Assembly: GCA_030141605.1 (NCBI GenBank)
Contig: JAQGDQ010000003.1
Coordinates: 763,501-827,500, forward strand
Reading direction: 5' to 3'
DNA length: 64,000 nt
Source of the DNA: Tubiluchus corallicola
Taxonomy: Eukaryota; Priapulida; Priapulimorpha; Priapulimorphida; Tubiluchidae
The notes beneath the pieces were generated by a model. It worked only from the letters and a program-made list of their open reading frames with translations, did no database searches and was not told where the DNA came from. The position numbers were made by a program, and so were the translations under genes. How positions within the stretch are numbered: the stretch's first letter is position 1; every line of letters starts with the position of its first letter. Below are positions 53,541 through 63,369 of this stretch, in pieces.

Positions 53541-54732
53541 AATAATTATGTAATTTATAATTCACATATAATGAAACTCAGTGTGGTACTTGGGCAGTTG
53601 ATATACCGCACTTGTTTTCCAGATATTTATCGCTTGCGTAACATGGCAGCGCCCAACATGAGTATAGTGTAGCCCTGAATTTTGTTTGGAATATGCATTG
53701 CATTCTACGACCAACATCCCATTGGACTTAATTGACATCAAATTTTATGATTTAGTCGATTTAACAATAAATTAAATTATAATAATTGGTAATATAATTA
53801 AAATGTAATCGTTAATTTGCACCACTGCAATTAGTTAGTTATCTGGCTGCTAAGGGGGAATGAACAAAATGGGGAAGGCTTTATGTAACGATGTGTCAGT
53901 AGTATGGCAGTGTGCTTGCTTAGTATCTTAGCTTTCAACCCGACTTCCAGCAATCAACATATTTTCCTCATATTAAATGTTTATCAATGGGAAATTTGAA
54001 TGCAAATTAAATTGAAGAATTCATGTTGTTTTTTATTTGCTAATTAAAATCAATTTAAATCAAAATGGGCATGATTGATTGTGCATTCGTTGTGATATGG
54101 TTGTATGTTTTATCAATTCATTATAGGTTGGTCAGCAATTGAAGCACAACGTCCACAGGCCTTTTTGATTGTTCTGAGATTCTGACTATTGTGCAATATT
54201 CATATCGTTGTAGTAGTGATGGGACAAATATTCATGAATTATACAAAAATCTTATATAGATGCGATCTTTTTCCTAGCTATTTGAAAGTATTTGTATTCG
54301 TAAATAACAATTTATCATGTGTAATAAAAGCGCAAATGGTAATCTGCTGTATTAATAATTTTCTTTTGCTGCTGTGTCATGCAAATTGTTTAGGGAAAAA
54401 AATTTAGATATCAGCATCATATTTCGTATGCTGTGTGAACATCGTCATCATTATTGTCATTGCGTATATTACAGACATTGATTGGCCAGGTTTCAAAAAT
54501 TAAAGAACTTTATCCACAAGACAGATAGACACAGCTAACACTAGACGCCTTTATGCCAGTGGTTTGTCAGCACCACTGCCGATGATAACAATTACATACT
54601 TTACTTGAAATTGTATTTTGAGATTTATTTATTTTTAGGGCTTTTGCCTGCAGGGCTGTGGTTTCAAAGTCGTCATCATTCTTTGATTATTGGGAACTTA
54701 CAAAGATCTTTTCCTGTTAGAGCAAGCTTAAC
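53541..54732 (+). promoter_or_regulatory. Upstream region of CUSTOS/RNPC3
   Basis: About 1.2 kb of AT-rich sequence before the CUSTOS ATG, with no recognised core promoter element. Two pyrimidine-AG sites (ttatttatttttag near 54,639 and cttttcctgttag ending 54,720) could be 5' UTR intron or trans-splice acceptors. A 5' UTR intron is possible. Confidence 0.35.
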
Positions 54733-55308
54733 ATGTCTGTTTATGACAACCACATTGATGAAACCAAAACACAGAACCGTTCCTCTAGCTCGGAAGATGA
54801 CGAAGAATTTGCACGTTTGAAATCAGCAGCAAATCATGATATCTGGCATGTAAAGACAAATAAAACTAATACAGAGTTTTCACAATATAAAAGAAATACT
54901 CATAAAGTTTTTGATAAAAAAGGAGATCTTGAGGATGCTTATTTTCCTTCAAAAATTAGAAGTTTTATAGCAAAGAAGCTTACTGCTAAGTTGGACAGTG
55001 AAATCGAAACTGTTGTCCTCGTGACTGGGTTGGAGAGCCTCAGTCAGGAAGTTAAAGGAAACGAAGAAACTTTTCGGTTATTTAAACATTCTGTGCCTGT
55101 CAGCTCTCCTTTACTGGTCACTAAAACACCGAAACGAAAACTAAGTTACAGCAGCAGTGATGCTGAGATTGATCTTTCGAGTGTTGCTGTGACTGCTGAT
55201 ATAGTAAAGAAGCAAGGAAAGACAGTGTCTACTTATCATAAATCTGGCACAGTTGAGTCTGGCATTCTTGCTGGTGTTAGATCTAAGAAACAGAAAGCAT
55301 CATTCTAG
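54733..55308 (+). CDS. CUSTOS: CUSTOS homologue (single coding exon, 191 aa)
   Basis: This is an uninterrupted 191-codon frame from ATG to TAG. It resembles the metazoan protein CUSTOS (human C12orf43), a nuclear protein tied in vertebrates to Wnt/beta-catenin signalling and nuclear-envelope function. Three blocks support the call. An N-terminal serine/acidic stretch leads into EEFARLKSAANHDIW (about residues 24-38). A central helix IRSFIAKKLTAKLDSEI (about 75-91) matches the vertebrate F-R-x-H-V-A-K-K-L region. A TFRLFKHSVP block (about 113-122) matches vertebrate GFRLFFTSVP. The C-terminus is Ser/Lys-rich (SYSSSDAEIDL, then a basic RSKKQK) and shorter than the human protein, lacking its long lysine-rich tail. 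The start has A at -3. RNPC3 begins 69 bases downstream on the same strand. The homology is recalled from family knowledge and was not searched. Confidence 0.83.
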   Translation: MSVYDNHIDETKTQNRSSSSEDDEEFARLKSAANHDIWHVKTNKTNTEFSQYKRNTHKVFDKKGDLEDAYFPSKIRSFIAKKLTAKLDSEIETVVLVTGLESLSQEVKGNEETFRLFKHSVPVSSPLLVTKTPKRKLSYSSSDAEIDLSSVAVTADIVKKQGKTVSTYHKSGTVESGILAGVRSKKQKASF

Positions 55309-55377
55309 AACTTTACCCATTTGCAAAGTCTCTGATAATTCTGCTGCTGTTCTAGTGAAGTTTGCCAGTGATCAATA
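55309..55377 (+). promoter_or_regulatory. 69-bp CUSTOS-RNPC3 junction with pyrimidine-AG acceptor-like site
   Basis: The gap between the CUSTOS stop and the RNPC3 ATG contains no AATAAA or ATTAAA. It holds ctgctgctgttctag followed by 24 bases to the ATG. A similar tract, cttttcctgttag, precedes the CUSTOS ATG by 12 bases (AG at 54,719-54,720). The first AATAAA after CUSTOS is at 55,598-55,603, inside RNPC3 intron 1. If CUSTOS uses it, its 3' UTR overlaps RNPC3 exon 1. Confidence 0.45.
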
Positions 55378-55518
55378 ATGACATCTTCAGATACAACTTT
55401 ACCGACTGTTTTAATTGTTCGCCATCTCCCGTCTGAATTATCAGTAGTTGAGAAAGAAGATCTGTTACAACATTTTGGAGCTACCAATGTTCGTTGTATG
55501 GGAACGAGAGGACACATG
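55378..55518 (+). CDS. RNPC3: RNPC3 coding exon 1
   Basis: This exon has 47 codons and begins MTSSDTTLPTVLIVRHLPSE. It holds beta-1 (LIVRHL) and helix 1 (EKEDLLQHFGA) of RRM1. It ends at ...CACATG followed by donor GTACTT, phase 0. The 69-base gap to the CUSTOS stop contains a pyrimidine run ending in TAG about 24 bases before this ATG, which could serve as a cis or trans splice acceptor. Confidence 0.93.
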
Positions 55519-58500
55519 GTACTTTAAGCTTGCTAATACTATATATTAGTCATAGGCTAGCATTTTTCCATATCAGTCAATTTAAAAGTACATTTTAAAT
55601 AAACAAAAATAAATAGGCAATTTAAGCAGCTTGCTTGCTTGTGAGTAGTCTTAACCATTTGTCAGTCTCTGATTTGCGAAACTGAAACAGATTTGGTGTT
55701 TGGATAGTGGATGGTTTCACTATTAAGTAAATTCCAAGGGTTAGTAAGAAAAGAAGAAGTGGGCTCTAACTTTAGTGTGAGTGAGAGTATTTCAGTACCA
55801 GCCTAAATTGTGAGCACTTGATTATTTTTACTTTAAAGTTTAAAGCATGCTAAATAGTAGCTAAATTGTAAAATAAAATACTAATCCTTTTTGCTGTAAC
55901 TGAACATTACTGTTGCATATAGTGTGTGAAGTTTTACAAGTACTACCGTTTTGTTTGTTTCAGAAACATACAGCATTTGCAACCTTTTGTAAACATTCCG
56001 AAGCAGTTTCTGTAAGTTTTAGAGTCCTTTGTGGCAATTATGATTCATACAAGAATTTTTTAAATAAACATAAACTGGGCAAATTTAGAGAAAAAAGTCG
56101 GCACAGTTTCTAACATAACTATAGCATATGATGTGATGCAAAAGTTTTGTAATGATATTGATATTACATGTGCCAACTATATTTCATTCAATTGCCTTCG
56201 CGATGAGATCCCACACTCAAAGGTACCTGCAGCAGATTAAACATTTCAGTCCCGCTGCTGAGTTTGGATTATTCAAGCTGTTTTGTTGCGCTACTATTTC
56301 ACGTCATCATTGCAAATTATAAACGGTGAAGTTTCATTATTGAATTTATGACATGTAATTTAACTGATAAGACCATGTAGTTTAAAAATGTTTTTACAAC
56401 AGCAATATTTATGCATTTTATCTGACTTGTGATCGATCAGTATATTGGTGAACAGCAAAGTTCATCGGCTCATTATCCGAAAGTGCTGATTGGCTCATCG
56501 CTAATTAAATTTTGTGTCTTTCTTTTTTCAGTTATATTCTTTTATATCTTTGTGATTATATATAGTTAGTCATAAACATTTTTCCCCTGACTAATATTGG
56601 AGTTAAAAAATTTTTACAATTATTTGCAGGCACTGAATAAGCTGCATCAGCTGGATGTTCTGGGGCATAAACTAGTTGTAGAATTTGCAAAATATCAACA
56701 CGTGCAGCACTACCCTTTCCAGCCGGAATCAAAGAGGCAAGCATGCTGAACTAATTTAGTGTATGATCGTTAAAATCTCTGCAGGAATTTTCTTGTTAGC
56801 TTAATTGTTTCGTGTTATGAACGCTTTAAATACTTCAATGTTGCATGCTTGTCTTTGAGTGCAGACTAATGCGCGTATTGTGCTCGCTGAAGCAACATGG
56901 TGTTTAAGCAAGAATAGTGAATACACTGTAGTTTAGCTCCATGATTTCAGAACTTTTTTTACATTTGCAGCACTGGGAGAAATCATTTAAGCACTCCATT
57001 GGCACTTTTTCATATTTTAATTAGTGTAGAAATTCAGAAATTTATACCTTGTAGCAGTGCAAATATGTCGCTTTACTCATCTTTTGCAACATTGAAGTGA
57101 TGGGTAACTTGCCAACATTGAATAGATGTAGAATCAGCAGTTATTTTCACTTCAACGTGGCAATTCTGTGACCAGTAATAATGTCACAGAAAAGTCACAA
57201 TTATGGCTAGGAATAAAGTCACAGAAGAAAAGTCACAATTAATTTATGGAGGCCTGAAAAAGGTTACAATTTTAGTTAGGAAACGAAGTCAGGTAATCAA
57301 GTAAAAATATTCAAATCTGTCGCTACTTATTTAAGTATCATGAACCATCAAAGTAATAAAACAGAGAATGTTTTAAATTGGTTAATAGCTGACAATGCAT
57401 GACTTGTACATACTAACAATATTATTTATATATAATGGCATTACTTGTACGTGAAAAAATCACGTTTTGTTCAATATCTTAGGGTTAGATTTACGATTAT
57501 GGTTAGGGTTAGGGCTACTTTTCCTATGACTTTTTCCCTGTGAATTTTTTCTGTGACTTATTTTTCCTGTGATTTTATTACCTGAATTTGACGATTTAAT
57601 ATGGTTCGTCTGCTTGAGACTGACTCGGAAAATCGTAATAGTTAGTAGTTAGTAGGTCCTTAAAGGTAAAGTCCTCAAAAGATTTTTAATGACCATACTG
57701 GGTGTGGACAGACCTAGAAATCTAATGGCAAACATGGAAGGAGTGTGTGAAAGATGATGCAAAGTGCAAGAACATGTTTGGTTTGGTTTCTTGAAAACCC
57801 TTCCATAAATCTGAATAGGTTTAAGGAAACGTACCTGTCGAAAACTAGTTGCAGATGTTATGTGCTTCACACATTAGTGGATACTGCTATTGTTTTAGTG
57901 GTTATTTATTTTGGTTTGCTTTTGTCTCTGCCCTTTTCTTTTACTTCATTTTCCTTTCTTTCGCTTATTTTTCAAACCTATTTAAGAATTTACTAAAAAT
58001 TGGCATTAATTGCAATAGCGAATGCGGCAGAAAAACTTAATTACTTACATTTTTGGGCAAATTTTTTATTTTCTAGTGGTAAATATTGCATTTTAACAAA
58101 TTACGTTTGTTTCCTGGTTTATTTTATTTGCAAAGTTAATTACAAGTCTGCACTAATCACTCAAAGAACAAAAACTTTACTTGCAGACCAGAAGCTTCTG
58201 CGAATTCAAAAGAAACGGAGGAGGATGAAAAAAGCAAGAGTGCCGAAACAGAAAATGATACGTTCGAGAAGCAATTGCATGCTTTTGCACCTCAGTTTGG
58301 GTAAGATATCTGACAGCAAATTAAAGATGAGCTTCCTATGCCCTTTTAAAGCTAACCTGAACCTATCTGCTGTGTGTAGTAAGTAATCCACCTCATCGAA
58401 ATAAATTGTAACTGCTCTTCTCAAACAGTTATTCTAAATAACGCTTCTGTGGATACCTGTCTCTCATCAGCAGTTTTATGTGGCCAAATTAGGTAGTGAG

Positions 58501-61500
58501 TTGAAGAATCTTTTTAAGCCAAATTCCTAATCGTTTTTCTTGGCACATTTAAATTCCTTTTTTCAGCTTGCTAGGTATTCTACAGTTTAAACACCAGTTA
58601 TTCAGCTGTGACATTAAAGGTCCACTGACACGCTGGTAGACACTTGCCGTCAAAATTCACTATTGACTAGCCTGATACAAAAAAGCGGCTTTATTTTTTT
58701 ATAAACTTGCGCGTTTCGGTTTGGTTAGCATTGAAACACTTCAAATTTAGCGCCGCACAGACATCTTGCGAAAAACGAAAAATTCGGGAAGAAATCGGAA
58801 GTGACATCGCATTAGGAATGACATTGCGCATGTGTGACTCTGTATTTACATGTGGACAAAATCAGGTGATACACCGGTAATGAAGAGACTAGGGTATTCG
58901 CATTTTGGTATTTTAGTGTTAGGCTCAAATACAGTGGCCGCCGCTTATTGTGGACACCTCGGGCCAGCAGTGTATGTCCATATTAAGCGGCTGTCCATAT
59001 TAAGCGAAGTGACCCATGAAGACCCTTCCCCTTCATTAAAAAAGGCAAAAAACTGTCTGTATCAACTCGTCTCCTGTTTTATTGAAAAAAAGAAGTCAGA
59101 CGAGTTTGTTTGGCAGGAAACTTTTCTCTCAACCTTGAACGGAAGGAAGTTATCACAGTTTCGAAGCTCTCAAGGCCACGGCAAACGGCGAACTGACTGA
59201 TGAAATGACTCACACAGGCAGCAGAGCGGGAAGCTCTTTTCAATCACGCGCGCAGGCCGTGGTTGGCACGGCTGGTTCACGTGCCAAGAATGTTCGCTGT
59301 CCATATTAAGCGGCGGTTGTCCATATTAACCGGCGGATTTTATTAGGGGAAAATTCCGTCCCTCGCGAGTTGTCCACAATAACCGGCTGTCCACAATAAC
59401 CGTGTCCATAATAAGCGGCGGCCACTGTAATAGGTTAGTCCACACTTACTTGAATGCACTATATTTTATAGATGAATATTAATAACAAAGTACAACGTGT
59501 AAAAGTTTTAGCGTGACATCACTGGTATTTGGTGCCGTGCTGCTTTCGTATTCATTTTCTGATCACTTCTGTTTTGTAAATGTCTCACTGCCAAGGTATC
59601 TTTTGCCCGACGTCCTGTTAAGACAATGCTTATGACAAACAGTGATCGTTTTTATGTTTTTCAGCATATAAAATTGTAAATATAACAGGATTCTTAGGTA
59701 CGATCAAAGAGAAAAGAACTAGACCATAAGGCAGTAATGACAGCTGATTTTGTTCCCTGGGCTTTACCGACGTTTTGAGCCTGTGCAGACCGGGTATATT
59801 GTCCGACTTAATACGAGTTTCAAAAGTAAAAGAAAATGGAAAACTAAGAAGAAACGCCTTTCAGACAACAACTTTTTAACATATTCTCATAGTCTACAGT
59901 TTGACTGCTGATCGACGTGCATATAAGTTAGATGCAGTCGAGCACCTTTATTCTGCATGTAGCTGCCCAAGCTTCATTTTTCACCATGCCTAGCAGGATA
60001 GATGGGCATTTCTTTTTGTGGCAAAAGGAAAGGATGTTCTATCCTCATTGCGGTCGCGTTTTGTGCCATTTTTATGTTAAAGTAACGTGTAAAAAATCAG
60101 GAGAAATATTTGAAAATGTAAAGAAAGCGAGGTTGTTATTAAAATCGGGAGTTTCCTTTAAACTGGTAGGGTTGAAATGTCTTACTGCTACCCTTGACTA
60201 AATATAGTTTTTATGAAATTTAATTACAAAGTTTAATTATGACCTTACTTACTCTGCATCTCACCCAAAATAGTGGTTAGCAGTTTACTTGCAGCTTGAT
60301 CTAATTCGCGGGAGTACTCGGCACACCTATTGTTTATACAGCCAACCACAGTTTAAAGAATGGTACAGTAACATCATAGTGCTCTGCATACTGTGTTTGT
60401 TGCTATAAATTTGCTGTTCCTTGCAGGTTTGTAAAGTAAAAACTGATTCTTATAAGTTTATTTGCAATAAATCGATAAGTACTATAGTAAGAAACGTTTT
60501 TATTAATAGATAAATCATTACTCAGCAATAACATTCTGTTCTGTGTTCACAGTGCTCTGCTTGCTGAGGCCACTGGCTGTCTACTGTACTGCAGCTGTTA
60601 ATTGCTGCTTCCTAACGTGACATCACAGTACTGAGTGTCATGGCGGGCGGTAGTATTTGTGACAGTACCAACGGCGCTTAATTTAAGTTACCATATCACA
60701 TAAAACCATGCATCAAACTGTTTTAAAAATGAGGAAATATATAATTCCGCCTATGCTTCAAAAGAAAATAACATAAAAAAATAGTGTCATAGGACCTTTA
60801 AAACTATGAGGAACAATAATTTTTTTTCTGATTGCAGGTTGGATCAGCCCATGAATAGCAAGTTGAAGTATTTATATCCACCACCAAGTTTACATATTCT
60901 CACAAATATTGCAAATGCTCTTGCTTCTGTACCGAGGTTTTACACTCAGGTAAACATATTTAATCAAATGTTTCTGTTTTATAAGGAATCAGTACTTTTT
61001 TGTATGGGGTTGTTCAAAACAATTTTAGGAACAACTTCGTTGTAGTTCTTTTTCAACTTGCTGTTGTGTTATCAAGATGCTATTACATTTGTTCCAAACT
61101 GAAGACTGAAAATTTATCTGTGTTGCAGACCTATTACAGCCCTTTTGTGCAGCTGTGCTCTGTTAGCCGACAACTATGCCGTATGCATTTAGCGTGTGAT
61201 TGATTTGAACACCTGTAAATTGAGTTAGTCATTTGCAAAAACATACAGGCAGAACTGCAGCATTTCTGAATTTGTTTAAAACTGAAGACAAAAGGCAGTA
61301 GTCTATGGAAAGAAACTAAATTTTCAATTTTGTTTAAAACTAAAAGGTGAAGTATTCATATTGTTTCTACAGCAATTCAAAATTTTCATTTATAAAAATT
61401 GATGAAAATTTAGTGTACATCTCAATTTTTCAAACTACAGTACTGCTTTCTTGTCTATTGAATAAAAGGCTAAAAATTCGTACTAATATTGCCATGCACA

Positions 61501-62819
61501 AATTATGTGTATTTTAATTTTCGCACTAATTTAAGTGGAGAGCTATGTAAAGACATGAATTAGGTGATATTCTTGTGCAGTGGTTGTGTAATAAAAATCA
61601 TTCATCTGTTTAAACTCTAGTGGTTTGCTCACTATCTCCTTTTGAAGGGTTTAGTCTAGATGGTGCCTTCCAGAACTTGGTCAAAAACAGACTTAAATTT
61701 AATGAGCTGGTAAGGTTGGTTATTGATTCAGTGTCTACCTCAGGTCTGCATACAGTAAGTTATAGCTTGCTATCACAGTGTAATGTTTTAAATTAATTCT
61801 GTGTAAAGATTCAACTTTTTGCTAAAATGTAGTAGTGTTCTGGTAGGTTTTTTGAATATTTATAACTGGTACTCAAAGCCTAACTTGTGTAACTTTCGCA
61901 TAATTTTTTTTGGTGAATAATGTTATGTTTGATTTGTTTATAGTCCCCCGATGAGGCCCTTAGTAGGGTGAAACACATGTGGAACAATAATAAAGATGTC
62001 GGCTAAATGAGACTGTGCTAGTTGCTGCATTAGTAATAAAAAGTTTTGCAATGAATAAAGCAGAGAATATATGGCATTTCAATGTGTATCTGTATGTACC
62101 GTCTTTAGTAGATTAGCATACAGAAAAACACAAGAAGTATCATTAAGGGTCAAATTATCCATAGTTTGTGAAGTACATCACAGCTGCTCAGAAAGCAGAA
62201 GGTCTTGGGTTCAAGTCCCAGTGGATGTAAAAAAATTCTGGTCTTTCTAATTTAGTATACTTTTGCATGTTGATATAATTTAATATGTAAACATAAAAAA
62301 AACATTCTAACAAGAAGTTTCTAATAGTTGTAGCTCTAGCTTTGTCAAAAGTGGGAAAAAATTATCTCTGCAAGGTACTTCAAGAATGTTAGTGTGAGTG
62401 TTTCTAGTAGTAATTGCTACAGTTACACCATGATGTAATAATAATGTTTTGGAAATGGTTTCACAGCTTCTGCATTGCGAAACTAGTCAGTATTTCATGA
62501 AACTATTAGCAGAGCATAGTGGTGATTGTTATCAAAGTACTACCAACACGTTGTTCCATAAATCCAAACAAAACACTGTTATGTTTTTTCTTCTCATAAA
62601 CCTTAAGAAACAAAGACGTAAATCTCATAAACAAATAAGTAAAACTAGTTTTGGCATAATCGAGTTAACAGTATAGATTAAGGTAGGTGTTGCAGTAATT
62701 TTAAGTTATATGTTATACGTATGATTGTGTTAACATGTGTTATATTTTAGGTGTTACATCTAATGAATAAAATGAACTTACCAGCACCATTTGGAGCAGT
62801 GACGCCAACACCAGATTTG
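55378..62819 (+). CDS. RNPC3: RNPC3 (U11/U12 snRNP 65 kDa protein), 5' part, six exons, runs off right edge
   Basis: RNPC3 is an RNA-binding subunit of the U11/U12 di-snRNP of the minor (U12-type) spliceosome. In vertebrates the C-terminal RRM binds U12 snRNA and the N-terminal part contacts the U11-59K protein. Coding exons I can join are 55378-55518, 55964-56011, 56630-56736, 58187-58300, 60838-60949 and 62751-62819. All phases agree, giving 197 codons. The first RRM spans exons 1-3: RNP2-like LIVRHL (residues 12-17), RNP1-like KHTAFATF (48-55), then LGHKLVVEFAK. A low-complexity Glu/Lys/Ser linker follows in exon 4. Exons 5-6 carry the family signature KYLYPPPS, NIANALASVPRFY and LMNKMNLPAPFG, closely matching vertebrate RNPC3. 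The second RRM is not in the window. Intron 3 has a GC donor, and introns 3-5 are full of transposons. The start follows tcaataATG, with A at -3. Confidence 0.95.
55964..56011 (+). CDS. RNPC3: RNPC3 coding exon 2 (48 bp)
   Basis: The acceptor is tttgtttcag and the donor is GTAAGT. It encodes KHTAFATFCKHSEAVS, the RNP1 strand and start of helix 2 of RRM1, in phase 0 at both ends. Its small size is confirmed by an exact phase match with its neighbours and by close similarity to vertebrate RNPC3 (KHTAFATF). Confidence 0.95.
56630..56736 (+). CDS. RNPC3: RNPC3 coding exon 3, GC donor
   Basis: The acceptor is ttatttgcag. It encodes ALNKLHQLDVLGHKLVVEFA and onward to the end of RRM1. The 107-nt length leaves phase 2. 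The only donor that keeps the frame into exon 4 is AG|GCAAGC, a GC-AG intron. Reading through would reach a TGA within a few codons. Confidence 0.92.
56737..58186 (+). other. RNPC3 intron 3, GC-AG type
   Basis: This 1,450-bp intron begins GCAAGC and ends ttgcag. It contains an inverted-repeat MITE-like element (57,174-57,584) and no coding sequence I could support. The frame evidence for the GC donor is that exon 3 plus exon 4 read through only with this junction. Confidence 0.85.
57174..57584. mobile_element. MITE-like inverted-repeat element with telomere-like core
   Basis: The left end reads CAGTAATAATGTCACAG and the right end, reverse-complemented, reads CAGGTAATAAAATCACAG. Both are followed by repeated motifs of the form (A)GTCACAG-AAAAGTCACA. 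A TTAGGGTTAG stretch with further GGTTAGGG sits inside at about 57,480-57,515. It is about 410 bp with no coding capacity, and lies within RNPC3 intron 3. The family is not recognised. Confidence 0.6.
58187..58300 (+). CDS. RNPC3: RNPC3 coding exon 4 (charged linker)
   Basis: The acceptor is tttacttgcag and the donor is GTAAGA. With two bases carried over from exon 3 it reads RPEASANSKETEEDEKSKSA and ends LHAFAPQFG. This is an acidic/lysine-rich linker like the human segment between RRM1 and the PPPS block. The other two frames stop early, which fixes the phase. Confidence 0.9.
58618..60797. mobile_element. 2.18-kb DNA transposon-like insert flanked by TTAA in RNPC3 intron 4
   Basis: Both ends are flanked by TTAA (58,614-58,617 and 60,798-60,801). 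The left terminus AGGTCCACTGACAC matches the reverse-complemented right terminus AGGTCCTATGACAC at 12 of 14 positions. Subterminal regions are also similar, with a GCGCCG motif and TGACATCGCATTAGG versus TGATGTCACGTTAGG. TTAA targets are typical of piggyBac and Kolobok elements. An 89-codon frame at 59,932-60,201 has no family I recognise, so the element is probably non-autonomous or decayed. It contains a nested TA-flanked MITE and fills most of intron 4. Confidence 0.65.
58932..59427. mobile_element. Tigger/pogo-like MITE (496 bp, TA target duplication)
   Basis: The ends are near-perfect inverted repeats. The left reads CAGTGGCCGCCGCTTATT then GTGGACAC; the right, reverse-complemented, is the same with one substitution. 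TA dinucleotides flank both sides (58,930-58,931 and 59,428-59,429), as expected for the Tc1/mariner/pogo superfamily, and a CAGTG terminus is usual for Tigger-like elements. Inside, a motif close to GTCCATATTAAGCGGC recurs several times near both ends. There is no transposase. The element sits inside the larger TTAA-flanked insert and is therefore younger. Confidence 0.85.
60838..60949 (+). CDS. RNPC3: RNPC3 coding exon 5 (YPPPS block)
   Basis: The acceptor is ctgattgcag and the donor is GTAAAC. It encodes LDQPMNSKLKYLYPPPSLHI and then LTNIANALASVPRFYTQ. This is the most conserved stretch of the family (human: LNSCLKYMYPPPS and NIVNALASVPKFY). The acceptor lies only about 36 bases after the right TTAA of a 2.2-kb transposon-like insert in intron 4. 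Confidence 0.96.
61943..61985 (+). ncRNA. Degenerate hammerhead-ribozyme-like motif
   Basis: The order CCGATGAG, a 4-bp stem GCCC/GGGT with loop TTAGTA, then GAAAC matches the catalytic core of hammerhead ribozymes (CUGAUGAG, stem II, GAAA). The second base of the first box is C instead of the invariant U, which would be expected to abolish cleavage. Hammerheads of this short form are known from Penelope-like retroelements and retrozymes. It lies in RNPC3 intron 5. A stem I/III pairing was not established. Confidence 0.4.
62155..62228 (+). repeat. tRNA-derived sequence (SINE head or tRNA pseudogene)
   Basis: A cloverleaf-like 74-nt block. Acceptor halves ATCCA/TGGAT pair. An anticodon-like stem CTGC/GCAG encloses a 7-base loop. 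The T-arm GGGTTCAAGTCCC contains a good RNA polymerase III box B (GGTTCAAGTCC). The base before the anticodon-like AGA is C rather than the invariant U, the D-arm is poor, and the end of the acceptor stem mismatches. So it is not a working tRNA. It lies in RNPC3 intron 5. Confidence 0.55.
62751..62819 (+). CDS. RNPC3: RNPC3 coding exon 6
   Basis: The acceptor is gttatattttag and the donor is GTACTT. It encodes 23 residues, VLHLMNKMNLPAPFGAVTPT plus PDL. Human RNPC3 has VLHLMNKMNLPTPFGPIT here. Later exons (acidic region and second RRM) must lie beyond position 64,000, since none could be recognised in 62,820-64,000. Confidence 0.95.
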
Positions 62820-63168
62820 GTACTTTTTTCTAAATAATTTTTACCTTGTATGATTTGCTAAGCCTAAGGGTTACCCAACTGGGAATCGTGCTGTATTTTT
62901 TGCATATGCATGTGTGTTTTGTACAAATATGCCACTCAGAAGAAACTGGAACAGCTCCTTATCAAAATTAATCATGTTAACTCTCTATATGTGATTTTCA
63001 AAAATACTTGCTTTCCCAATTTTTTATTTGAAGTTCTCTTTTATATATTACTTGTGTAATTATCATAACAATTTTTTATTTGATATTGTAGTGTATGTTA
63101 TTAATTTAGTGCGTGTCAGTTTAATACCATAGTCTGTGCCACAGCCAAATTCTCGTAATATTACAAAA

Positions 63169-63369
<201 letters not shown>

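Noticed and set aside
57480-57520. Telomeric repeats
   Set aside because: Only a few irregular GGTTAG/TTAGGG units inside an inverted-repeat element, not a telomere or a clear interstitial array.
62155-62228. Functional tRNA-Ser(AGA)
   Set aside because: C replaces invariant U33, the D-arm is poor, there is no long variable arm, and the acceptor end mismatches. Kept only as a tRNA-derived repeat.
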